In this document: positions 29,138 through 37,421 of the stretch, in pieces
Numbering within the stretch: position 1 is the stretch's first letter
Layout: the number at the start of each line of letters is the position of its first letter
Source: Rosettibacter firmus
GTDB lineage: Bacteria > Bacteroidota > Ignavibacteria > Ignavibacteriales > Melioribacteraceae
Length of the DNA stretch: 64,000 bases
NCBI RefSeq assembly: GCF_036860695.1
Contig: NZ_JAYKGJ010000001.1
Coordinates: forward strand, 1,488,001-1,552,000
Direction: 5' to 3'
Notes under the pieces: generated by a model
The model's database searches: none
The model's input: the letters and a program-made list of their open reading frames with translations, nothing else
What the model was told of the DNA's origin: nothing
Position numbers and translations under genes: made by a program

Positions 29138-30355
29138 ATGAGCCTAAGTCAAATAGCGAGATCTATTAAACCCTCCCCCACTTTAGCTCTCAATGAAAAA
29201 GCAGCAATTTTAAGGGAAAAAGGGGAGCCAGTAATTCATCTGGGTGGAGGAGAGCCTAAAAGCAGAGCTCCAATGGATGCAATTTTAGCTGCAGTTAATG
29301 CATTAAATTCAGGCGAAGTTCGTTATGCTCCTGCAGATGGAATTCCAGATTTAAAAAAAGCAATTATTCGTTATACCGAAGAATTTTATCATCGCAAGGT
29401 TTATCCAGAAAATGTAATTGCTTCTGGTGGTGCTAAACAAGCAATTATGGTTGCACTTCAAGCTTTATTAAATCCACAGGAAGAAGTAATCTTTCCAGCA
29501 CCTTATTGGGTTAGTTATCCAGATATGGTTAAATTGTGTGGTGCAATACCTGTCCCTGTTTTGCCAGAAGATGGAACATTTTATCCACGTCTTAAAGATA
29601 TTGAGCAAAGAGTCAGTTCATATACTAAAGTGATTATAATAAATAGCCCAAATAATCCAACAGGTGCATATTATTCAGAAGAGTTTATTGCTGATATAGT
29701 CGATTTTTGTGAACGGAGAGGAATTTATTTAATAATGGATGATATTTATCATCGCCTTTTATTTGATGGCAAAAAAACATATAGTGCTTACGACTATACA
29801 AAAAAATCTATTGAAGAATCAAAGCTTATTATAATTAATGGAGTATCTAAACAATATGCTATGACAGGTTTTAGAATTGGATGGGCTGTTGGAAATAAAA
29901 AATTAATTGAAGCAATGGCAAATATTCAGGGACATCAAACTTCGGGTCCATCGGTACTTTTACAGAAAGCAGCAGTTGGTGCTCTAAATGGAATTCAATC
30001 GAGTGTAGAAAGTTTAAGAGTTACATTGGAAAATAATCGCAATGTTCTTATCGATCAATTACGTTCTTTCTCTGGAGTAAAAGTTCATGTGCCAGATGGA
30101 ACTTTTTATTGCTTTGCAGATTTTTCTGCTTATGAAAAAGATTCACAGAAACTCTCAAACTTTTTAATAGATAAAGTTATGGTTCTTACTGTTCCAGGAA
30201 AAGAATTTGGATTGGATGGGCATCTTAGAATTAGTTTTTGTGGAACTATTAAAGATATCACCGAAGGTATTGAAAGAATGAAATGGGCATTAGATCCAAA
30301 TTCTCCAAACGAACTTTACATTGGCGATAGAAAATTAGTGAGGGATTGGTCATGA
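29138..30355 (+). CDS. Class I pyridoxal-phosphate aminotransferase (aspartate aminotransferase-like)
   Basis: A 405-residue fold-type I aminotransferase. Conserved landmarks are GGGEPK near the N-terminus, SGGAKQAI, INSPNNPTGA, the Asp in IMDDIYH and the Schiff-base Lys in GVSKQYAMTGFRIGW (about residue 236). The last arm Arg lies in LRISFCG. It most resembles the AspC/AAT I-gamma branch. Its ATGA overlap with pckA suggests a joint role: aspartate to oxaloacetate, then to phosphoenolpyruvate. Confidence 0.88.
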   Translation: MSLSQIARSIKPSPTLALNEKAAILREKGEPVIHLGGGEPKSRAPMDAILAAVNALNSGEVRYAPADGIPDLKKAIIRYTEEFYHRKVYPENVIASGGAKQAIMVALQALLNPQEEVIFPAPYWVSYPDMVKLCGAIPVPVLPEDGTFYPRLKDIEQRVSSYTKVIIINSPNNPTGAYYSEEFIADIVDFCERRGIYLIMDDIYHRLLFDGKKTYSAYDYTKKSIEESKLIIINGVSKQYAMTGFRIGWAVGNKKLIEAMANIQGHQTSGPSVLLQKAAVGALNGIQSSVESLRVTLENNRNVLIDQLRSFSGVKVHVPDGTFYCFADFSAYEKDSQKLSNFLIDKVMVLTVPGKEFGLDGHLRISFCGTIKDITEGIERMKWALDPNSPNELYIGDRKLVRDWS

Positions 30356-32016
30356 GTAAATATCTTGAATTTAATACACCTGCAAGCAAACAGGCAATGG
30401 AGCTTGCATCGGACTTTAGATTAAAAAATCAGGGTCTAACTTATCTCGACAGAGTTTACTGGAATTTGCCAGAAGAAGCTTTGTACGAAGAAGCAATTTT
30501 TAGAAACGAAGGTAAAATTGTAAAGGGTGGTGCATTACTCGTAAATACTGGAAAACACACGGCAAGAGCAGCAGCAGATAAATTTGTTGTTAGAGAAGAA
30601 TCCACCGAAAAAGATATCTGGTGGGGAATTTATAATCGACCATATAGCCATGAAAAATGGTCTCAACTTGTAGCACGTCTTCAAGCCTGGGCACAAGGAG
30701 AAGAATTTTTTGTTCAGGATGTTTATGCTGGTGCAGATCCCGATTATCGAATGCCTGTTAGAATTATTACAGAAAAAGCATGGCATTCTCTTTTTGCAAG
30801 AAATATGTTTATTACAACTAATGATAGAGATGAACTTAAAAATTTTGTTCCCGATTTTACAGTAATAGCTGTTCCTGGATTTAAAGTTGATCCAATTACC
30901 GATGGTACAAGAACCGATACAGCAATTATTATTAATTTTCTTCAACGAACAGCAATTATTGCTAATACACTTTATGCAGGTGAAATTAAAAAATCTGTTT
31001 TTACTGTATTAAACTATTTACTTACTTATGAAGATGTTCTTCCAATGCATTGCTCTGCAAATGTTGGAGAAAAAGGTGATGTGGCTTTGTTCTTTGGTTT
31101 AAGTGGTACTGGGAAAACAACACTTTCTGCCGATCCTAAACGAAGATTAATAGGAGACGACGAACATGGCTGGAGTTCGCAGGGTGTCTTTAATTTTGAA
31201 GGAGGATGTTATGCAAAAGTAATTCGACTTTCTGCTGAACATGAACCACAAATCTATGAAACCACTCATAAATTTGGGACAATTTTAGAAAATGTTGTTT
31301 TTGATCCTGTCTCAAGAAAAGTTGATCTTGATGACGATACAATAACAGAAAATACTCGTGCTTCTTATCCAATTGAATTTATTCCCAATGTAATTGAAGA
31401 AGGTTATGTTAGAAGTCATCCAAAAAATATAATCTTTTTAACATGCGATGCTACAGGCGTTATGCCCCCTATCGCAAGATTAACTCCTGAACAGGCTCAA
31501 TACCATTTTATTAGTGGTTATACATCTAAAATTGCTGGTACCGAAGTTGGTTTGGGTATTGAACCACAAATTACTTTTTCTGCTTGCTTCGGTGCTCCTT
31601 TTATGGTTCGTCATCCTTTTGAATATGCAGAAATGTTGAAACAAAGAATCTTGAAACACAAAGCAAATGTATGGCTTGTAAATACAGGCTGGGTTGGTGG
31701 TCGATTTGGTGTTGGAAAAAGAATTAGTATACGTCATACCAGAAATTTATTGAATGCTGCCCTTGAAGGAAAATTAGATAATGTTAAATATCGTAAAGAT
31801 AAATTGTTTGGTTACGAAATTCCTATGAGCTGTCCAGATGTACCAGAAGAAGTTCTTTATCCAGAAAGGTCATGGGGAGATAAAAATGAATACTGGAAAA
31901 AATATGATGCTCTTGCTGCACGTTTTATAGAGAATTTTAAATTGTTTGAAAATGGTTGCTCGCAAGAAGTAAAAAATGCTGGACCAAAACGATTATCACA
32001 AATCGAAGTTAAATAA
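30352..32016 (+). CDS. pckA: Phosphoenolpyruvate carboxykinase (ATP)
   Basis: A 554-residue ATP-type PEPCK that converts oxaloacetate and ATP to PEP, CO2 and ADP at the entry to gluconeogenesis. The kinase P-loop is GLSGTGKTTLSADP (about residues 246-259). The Mg/Mn-binding acidic motif is LIGDDEHGW, and the adenine-binding region includes ARLTPEQAQYHFISGYTSK. The start overlaps the aminotransferase stop by four bases (ATGA), so translation is coupled. Length is slightly above the 530-540 usual for bacteria. Confidence 0.96.
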   Translation: MSKYLEFNTPASKQAMELASDFRLKNQGLTYLDRVYWNLPEEALYEEAIFRNEGKIVKGGALLVNTGKHTARAAADKFVVREESTEKDIWWGIYNRPYSHEKWSQLVARLQAWAQGEEFFVQDVYAGADPDYRMPVRIITEKAWHSLFARNMFITTNDRDELKNFVPDFTVIAVPGFKVDPITDGTRTDTAIIINFLQRTAIIANTLYAGEIKKSVFTVLNYLLTYEDVLPMHCSANVGEKGDVALFFGLSGTGKTTLSADPKRRLIGDDEHGWSSQGVFNFEGGCYAKVIRLSAEHEPQIYETTHKFGTILENVVFDPVSRKVDLDDDTITENTRASYPIEFIPNVIEEGYVRSHPKNIIFLTCDATGVMPPIARLTPEQAQYHFISGYTSKIAGTEVGLGIEPQITFSACFGAPFMVRHPFEYAEMLKQRILKHKANVWLVNTGWVGGRFGVGKRISIRHTRNLLNAALEGKLDNVKYRKDKLFGYEIPMSCPDVPEEVLYPERSWGDKNEYWKKYDALAARFIENFKLFENGCSQEVKNAGPKRLSQIEVK

Positions 32017-32026
32017 ATTGATAATT

Positions 32027-32077
32027 TTTGAGGTTATCTCTGTATTGATTTAATTACTAACAAGAGATAACCTCAAA
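32027..32077. terminator. Hairpin between convergent pckA and thioredoxin genes
   Basis: Perfect 14-bp arms (32027-32040 and 32064-32077; core GAGGTTATCTC / GAGATAACCTC) with a 23-base loop. A weak T-rich stretch follows on the plus strand. Its position in a 65-base convergent gap suggests a bidirectional terminator. Confidence 0.7.
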
Positions 32078-32081
32078 TGAA

Positions 32082-32426
32082 TTATTTTTCAAAATAGTTA
32101 TCGAGTATTTCTTTAATTTGTTCTTTTGTTTGAATGCTGCTGGTAGCTTTTACAACTTTGCCATTTTTATAATATACTGTAAATGGTAAACCTGCAAATC
32201 CTTTGCATTCAGGTAAATTTCTAATAACTTTAGCATCTGGAATGTCAAATTCCATATCAAAAAATTTTACATGCTTATATTCATTTTCTAATTCTTGCAT
32301 AGCTTGATATACAGGAATACACATTGGTCCCATTCTACCACAGCATATCATTACATATTCATTTTCACTGAGGATTTTATTGTATTGTTCTTCTGATAAA
32401 ATATGATTTAAGTTTGTTTTGAGCAT
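32082..32426 (-). CDS. Thioredoxin-like protein
   Basis: A 114-residue thioredoxin-fold protein. The cysteines are arranged as ICCGRMGPMCIPVY (about residues 27-40), so the usual CxxC is replaced by a wider CCxxxxxxC spacing. The cis-Pro loop reads GLPFTVYYKNGK. It has no signal peptide. The ATG at 32426 follows a TAAGGATAAACTT ribosome site, which excludes a longer in-frame start at 32495. The unusual cysteine spacing suggests a specialised or non-canonical redox role. Confidence 0.75.
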   Translation of the reverse strand: MLKTNLNHILSEEQYNKILSENEYVMICCGRMGPMCIPVYQAMQELENEYKHVKFFDMEFDIPDAKVIRNLPECKGFAGLPFTVYYKNGKVVKATSSIQTKEQIKEILDNYFEK

Positions 32427-32546
32427 AAGTTTATCCTTAATTAATAATTGAAATTTTTCTTGAATGAGATGTAGAATAATTAAAAACGATTCCAAGATTT
32501 TATAAGACTTTTTCTATATTTATTAAATAATAAATAAAAAATTCTA

Positions 32547-34121
32547 ATGGATAATTTTCATTTTGATTATGTAATTATTGGTGCTGGACTTTCTGGTTTA
32601 TATTCTGCTTATCTTGCATCGAAATATGGTACTGTTGCATTAATTACTAAAACCACAATTGAAATAAGTAATTCATACCTTGCTCAGGGTGGTATTGCTG
32701 CTGCACTTGGAGAAGATGATTCTCCTGAACTTCATTTCGAAGATACTATTAAGGCAGGTGCAGGTTTATGCAACAAAGAGGCTGTAAATATTCTTGTAGT
32801 TGAAGGCAGAGAAAGAGTTAAAGAACTTATCAATTTGGGAATGCAATTCGACAAGGATAACAATGAAATTTCTTTTGGCTTAGAAGGTGGACATAGCAGA
32901 AAAAGAGTTCTTCATGCATCTGGCGATGCTACAGGAAGAGAAGTAGTTAATTTTATTCTTAAATTCATTTATGATAATAATAGAATTAAAATTTTTGAAA
33001 ATACTTTAATCTATAAACTCATAATTAAAAATAATGAATGCTCTGGTGTTTATGCATACAATCACATTGATAATAAAAGTTTTATAGTAACAGGTAATGT
33101 TACAATTTTGGCAACTGGAGGTGCTTCGGCTATTTATTCAAATACAACTAATCCACATACATCTATTGGAGAAGGTTTATATTTAGCCTATGATGCTGGA
33201 GCAATAATCGAAAGTATGGAATTTATTCAATTTCATCCTACAACTTTTTATACAGGTACAGACGAAACTTTCTTGATTAGCGAGGCTCTTCGAGGTGAAG
33301 GTGCTATTCTTGTTAATAGTAATGGTGAGAGATTTTTGCTGGAAAAAAATCTAACAGAATTAGATACAAGAGATATAGTCTCAGAAGCAATTTTTGAAGA
33401 ACTTAAAAAAACTGGAGAATCGAAAGTCTACTTAAAACTTGACCATCTTGATAAAAATAAAATAAAAAATAGATTTTCTTACATTTATCAAGAAGCATTA
33501 AAATACGGAATCGATATTACAAAAGATCTTGTGCCAGTTACACCAGCAGCACATTATATGGTTGGTGGAATTAAAACAGGTGTTAATGCAGAAACAAATA
33601 TTTTTCGTCTTTATGCAGTTGGCGAAGTTGCTTCTACTGGAGTTCATGGTGCTAATAGATTGGCAAGCAATTCATTGCTTGAATGCCTTGTCTTTTCTAA
33701 ACGAGCAATTGATCATTCATTAAATGTAATTAAGAAAAATGCCGATAGATTCTTTCAACAGACTCATCCTGAATTTAGAATTGATAATAATATGAAAGAA
33801 TATTTTATTGAAGTAAGAAACAAAATTGCAAAACTACTATGGAATAACGTAGGTATTTTAAGAAATAAAAATGATTTAATGATTGCATTAAACGAAATTG
33901 ATAACATATCAAATAATTTTTTACACGACGATTCTGAATATTATAGCAGTAGAATAATAAGTTTAATTAATGTTGCCAGAATGATTACTTTGAGTGCACT
34001 TTTACGAGAAGAAAGTAGGGGATGTCATAAAAGAATTGATTATCCCAGCACAAATGATAGATTTAAACAAGTAATTATTTTACAAAAAAATAAAGAACCA
34101 GAGTTTGTTCCTTTATTATGA
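32547..34121 (+). CDS. nadB: L-aspartate oxidase
   Basis: A 524-residue FAD enzyme that oxidises L-aspartate to iminoaspartate, the first step of de novo NAD synthesis. The dinucleotide motif is VIIGAGLSGLYSAYLAS. The NadB-specific loop is SYLAQGGIAAALGEDDSPELH, and the succinate-dehydrogenase-like active site region is IESMEFIQFHPTTF. HGANRLASNSLLECLVF is the C-terminal FAD motif. It heads a nadB-nadC-nadA operon with gaps of 27 and 17 bases. Confidence 0.96.
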   Translation: MDNFHFDYVIIGAGLSGLYSAYLASKYGTVALITKTTIEISNSYLAQGGIAAALGEDDSPELHFEDTIKAGAGLCNKEAVNILVVEGRERVKELINLGMQFDKDNNEISFGLEGGHSRKRVLHASGDATGREVVNFILKFIYDNNRIKIFENTLIYKLIIKNNECSGVYAYNHIDNKSFIVTGNVTILATGGASAIYSNTTNPHTSIGEGLYLAYDAGAIIESMEFIQFHPTTFYTGTDETFLISEALRGEGAILVNSNGERFLLEKNLTELDTRDIVSEAIFEELKKTGESKVYLKLDHLDKNKIKNRFSYIYQEALKYGIDITKDLVPVTPAAHYMVGGIKTGVNAETNIFRLYAVGEVASTGVHGANRLASNSLLECLVFSKRAIDHSLNVIKKNADRFFQQTHPEFRIDNNMKEYFIEVRNKIAKLLWNNVGILRNKNDLMIALNEIDNISNNFLHDDSEYYSSRIISLINVARMITLSALLREESRGCHKRIDYPSTNDRFKQVIILQKNKEPEFVPLL

Positions 34122-34148
34122 TTATTAAAACAAAAATTATAATGAAAG

Positions 34149-34985
34149 ATGAATAAAAAAGAGATTTTAAAAATTGTAAAAATTGCTCTACAAGAAGATA
34201 TTGGAAGTGGAGATATCACCACAAATTTAATTGTATCCAACAATCAAAAGGGATTTGCAACAATTTATGCTAAAGAAGATGGCATTGTTGCTGGTTTATT
34301 TGTAGCTCGTCTTGTATTCAAAACTCTTGATGATAAAATTATCTTTAAAGCATTAACTGAAGATGGTAATAAAATATCTTGTGGTGAGAAGTTAGCAGAG
34401 ATAAAAGGAAATTTAAAATCATTGCTAACTGGTGAACGAGTGGCTTTGAATTTTTTACAACGAATGAGTGGTATTGCAACAATTACATCAAAATTTGTAA
34501 AGCAACTTGAAGGAACAAATACCAGACTTCTTGATACTCGCAAAACTGTGCCAGGTTTAAGAATGCTTGATAAATATTCAGTTAAAATTGGTGGTGGAAC
34601 AAATCATCGCTTTGGACTTTACGATATGGTGTTAATTAAAGATAATCATATTAAAGCTGCAGGAAGTATTACAAAAGCAATAACTTTGGTTAAAAGTAAA
34701 CTAAAAAATAAAATTAAAATTGAAGTTGAAACAACGAATCTTGAAGAAGTAAAAGAAGCTCTTGCAAATAAAGTTGATATTATTATGCTCGATAATATGT
34801 CAATTGATACAATGAAAGAAGCTATTAAATTAATAAATGGTAAAGTAAAAACTGAAGCATCTGGAAATATTACATTAGAAAACATAAGGGAAATAGCATT
34901 AACAGGAGTTGATTTTATTTCAGTTGGAGCTCTCACTCATTCTGTTAAAGCTCTTGATATAAGTATGAAAATAGAAAATGTTTAA
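34149..34985 (+). CDS. nadC: Nicotinate-nucleotide pyrophosphorylase (quinolinate phosphoribosyltransferase)
   Basis: A 278-residue type II phosphoribosyltransferase that condenses quinolinate with PRPP and releases CO2 to give nicotinate mononucleotide. Signatures: EDIGSGDITT at the N-terminus, NFLQRMSGIAT, the active-site DTRKTVPGLRMLDKYSVKIGGGTNHR, and IKIEVETTNLEE. Length is normal. It is the middle gene of the nadBCA operon. Confidence 0.96.
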   Translation: MNKKEILKIVKIALQEDIGSGDITTNLIVSNNQKGFATIYAKEDGIVAGLFVARLVFKTLDDKIIFKALTEDGNKISCGEKLAEIKGNLKSLLTGERVALNFLQRMSGIATITSKFVKQLEGTNTRLLDTRKTVPGLRMLDKYSVKIGGGTNHRFGLYDMVLIKDNHIKAAGSITKAITLVKSKLKNKIKIEVETTNLEEVKEALANKVDIIMLDNMSIDTMKEAIKLINGKVKTEASGNITLENIREIALTGVDFISVGALTHSVKALDISMKIENV

Positions 34986-35002
34986 TTTATCAGGAAAAAT
35001 CT

Positions 35003-35938
35003 ATGAATGATTTAATAAATGAAATAAATAGACTTAAAAAAGAAAAAAATGCAGTAATTCTTGCACACAATTATCAAATACCAGAAATTCAGGATTTAGC
35101 AGATTTTGTTGGAGATTCACTTGGATTATCTCAACAGGCTGCAAAAACAGAAGCTGAAATAATTGTATTTTGTGGTGTTCATTTTATGGCAGAAACAGCT
35201 TCGATAATTTCACCTGATAAAAAAGTTTTAATTCCAGATTTACAGGCAGGATGTTCACTTGCTTCAACAATTGATGCTGAACAACTTAAAAAATGGAAAG
35301 AAGAACATCCCGACTATATTGTGGTTTCTTATGTAAATACAACTGCAGAAGTCAAAGCTGAAAGTGATTATTGTGTTACATCGTCAAATGCTGTAAATGT
35401 TATAAAAGCAATTCCTTCGGATAAAAAAATTTTATTTCTACCAGATAAATTTTTAGGAATGTATGTAAGTACAATTACAGGTAGAAAAATGGAAATCTGG
35501 AATGGTTCATGTCATGTTCATGAAAAGATTGGTGATGTAAGTTTTGAAGAAGTAAGAAAAATTCATCCCGATGCAGAATTTCTTATTCATCCAGAATGTG
35601 GTTGTTCGTCATCATGTATGCTTAAATCTCAACTTTATTTTGATTGCAAAAATATTCATATTTATTCAACAGAAGGAATGATAAAACATGTGATGAATTC
35701 AAATGCGAAAGAATTTGTAATTGCAACAGAAATAGGAATACTTCATAGATTAAAAAAGATTAAACCAGATGCAAAATTTTATCCTTTGAGTGAAAATGCA
35801 GTGTGTGAATACATGAAAATGATTACTCTGGAAAAACTATATGAATCCCTTCTTTATGAAAAATTTGAAGTGAAAGTAGAAAATGAAATTGCTGAAAAAG
35901 CAAGATTGCCAATTGAAAGAATGCTATCAATTACTTAA
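35003..35938 (+). CDS. nadA: Quinolinate synthase A
   Basis: A 311-residue [4Fe-4S] enzyme that condenses iminoaspartate with dihydroxyacetone phosphate to quinolinate. The three cluster cysteines can be placed in FCGVHFMAETA, HPECGCSS and ENAVCEYMK. AHNYQIPEIQDLADFVGDSL is the N-terminal family signature. The ATG follows CAGGAAAAATCT. It is the last nad gene of the operon; the next gene begins nine bases later. Confidence 0.96.
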   Translation: MNDLINEINRLKKEKNAVILAHNYQIPEIQDLADFVGDSLGLSQQAAKTEAEIIVFCGVHFMAETASIISPDKKVLIPDLQAGCSLASTIDAEQLKKWKEEHPDYIVVSYVNTTAEVKAESDYCVTSSNAVNVIKAIPSDKKILFLPDKFLGMYVSTITGRKMEIWNGSCHVHEKIGDVSFEEVRKIHPDAEFLIHPECGCSSSCMLKSQLYFDCKNIHIYSTEGMIKHVMNSNAKEFVIATEIGILHRLKKIKPDAKFYPLSENAVCEYMKMITLEKLYESLLYEKFEVKVENEIAEKARLPIERMLSIT

Positions 35939-35947
35939 TAAAATAAA

Positions 35948-36484
35948 ATGAAAATTCTTGTTGGTTCTACTAATCCAGTTAAAATCGAATCTGTCAGAGA
36001 AGCTTTTTCCTGTTACTTTGAAAACATCGAAGTTGAAGGAAAAGATATTAAATCTGGAGTTTCTGCTCAACCAATCAACGAAGAAACTTTTTTAGGTGCT
36101 CAAAATCGTGCTGTCAATCTTAAGTACTTGAGTGAAAAGGAAAATCTTAATTCAGATTTTTTTGTGGGCATTGAAGGTGGAATTATAAAATTATTTAATA
36201 GATGGTTTGCTTTTGGCTGTATGTGCATTATTAATAAAGAAGGAAAGATTTCATTTGGAACTTCTCCACATTTCGAGTTACCTGAAATTGTTGTAGAAAA
36301 ATTATTAAATGGTAAAGAACTTGGTGATGTGATGGATGAATTAACCAATCAAAAAAATTCCAAACAAAAAAATGGTGCAATAGGATTTTTTACAAATGGC
36401 GTAATGAATAGGAAAGAATTATATGTTGAAGGTCTAAAAGTAGCAATTATACCATTTCTGCATTCAGAAATGTTTTATAAATAA
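35948..36484 (+). CDS. DUF84 / YjjX-family inosine/xanthosine triphosphatase
   Basis: A 178-residue protein with the ITPase-like fold of the YjjX/DUF84 group. The N-terminal phosphate-binding motif is VGSTNPVKIESVREAF, then SGVSAQPINEET and the acidic GIEGGI. These enzymes hydrolyse non-canonical purine triphosphates (ITP, XTP) to clean the nucleotide pool. It follows nadA by nine bases and precedes the PhzF gene by 11, so it is likely in the same transcript. Confidence 0.85.
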   Translation: MKILVGSTNPVKIESVREAFSCYFENIEVEGKDIKSGVSAQPINEETFLGAQNRAVNLKYLSEKENLNSDFFVGIEGGIIKLFNRWFAFGCMCIINKEGKISFGTSPHFELPEIVVEKLLNGKELGDVMDELTNQKNSKQKNGAIGFFTNGVMNRKELYVEGLKVAIIPFLHSEMFYK

Positions 36485-36495
36485 ATGAGGTAAAT

Positions 36496-37278
36496 ATGAT
36501 ATTACCAATTTATCAAGTTGATGCTTTTGCAAGTAAAATATTTTCAGGAAATCCAGCTGCAGTAGTGCCATTAGAAAAATGGCTTGATGACAAAACACTT
36601 CAAAATATTGCTATGGAGAATAATTTATCTGAAACAGCATATTTTGTTAAAGATGGCGAAGAATATCAAATTAGATGGATGACACCACAATCAGAAGTTC
36701 CTCTATGTGGTCATGCTACACTTGCTTCTGGTTATGTTCTTTTTAATTTTATTGAGAAAGATAAAAAACAAATTGTTTTTAATTCCAAAAGTGGAAAATT
36801 ATTTGTTGAACGAAATGAAGATTTTATTACTCTTGATTTCCCTTCAAATAAACCTCATAGAACAATACCACCAGAAGATTTAAATAAATGTTTTAGTGTT
36901 CAACCTGTTGAGATTCTCGAGAACGGATTCTTTCTACTTTTAGTTTTCGATGACGAGAATTTTATTAAAAATTATTCTCCAGATTTTAATTTAATTCGCA
37001 AATTACATAAACATGCAGTAATCATTACTGCAAAAAGTAGTACTGTTGATTTTGTTTCAAGAGTCTTTGTTCCAAACGAAGGAGTTGACGAAGATCCTGT
37101 AACAGGCTCTGCTCATACAGTACTTACACCATACTGGTCAGAAAAATTAAATAAGAAAAAACTTATTGCTCATCAAGTATCAAAAAGAGGGGGAGAACTT
37201 ATTTGTGAAAATATGGGGGAACGAATTAAAATATCTGGAAGGGCAGCTTTATATATGACAGGGAATATTTATCTATAG
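36496..37278 (+). CDS. PhzF family isomerase/epimerase
   Basis: A 260-residue protein with the duplicated diaminopimelate-epimerase fold of the PhzF family. Landmarks: DAFASKIFSGNPAAVVPLE, the catalytic-Glu region ENNLSETAYF, CGHATLASGYVLF and DEDPVTGSAHTVL. PhzF itself isomerises a phenazine precursor, but most family members, including this stand-alone one, have unknown substrates. It is the last gene of the nadBCA-DUF84 run. Confidence 0.88.
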   Translation: MILPIYQVDAFASKIFSGNPAAVVPLEKWLDDKTLQNIAMENNLSETAYFVKDGEEYQIRWMTPQSEVPLCGHATLASGYVLFNFIEKDKKQIVFNSKSGKLFVERNEDFITLDFPSNKPHRTIPPEDLNKCFSVQPVEILENGFFLLLVFDDENFIKNYSPDFNLIRKLHKHAVIITAKSSTVDFVSRVFVPNEGVDEDPVTGSAHTVLTPYWSEKLNKKKLIAHQVSKRGGELICENMGERIKISGRAALYMTGNIYL

Positions 37279-37353
37279 AAATCACAATTAAATAATAATA
37301 GATTTTACTTAATCAAACTCTACTTTATTAAAAAAAATATAAGCATATTTACA

Positions 37354-37378
37354 CGAAAAATTTTTCGCAGTGCGAAAA
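37354..37378. promoter_or_regulatory. Overlapping palindromes upstream of the lipoprotein operon
   Basis: Two perfect palindromes overlap: CGAAAAATTTTTCG (37354-37367) and TTTTCGCA-G-TGCGAAAA (37362-37378). Together they give three TGCGAA/TTCGCA-like half-sites, ending 43 bases before the start codon of the repeat lipoprotein. The same half-site pair recurs at 44588-44604. A regulator-binding site is likely; a hairpin in the leader is the alternative. Confidence 0.45.
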
Positions 37379-37421
37379 TTTTACACAAATAAATTTTATT
37401 ATTGAATTTTAATCTAAAATA

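Noticed and set aside
30535-30945. 136-residue minus-strand frame opposite pckA
   Set aside because: It is rich in Cys, Ile and Asn and mirrors pckA codons; pckA is a strong, conserved gene on the other strand.
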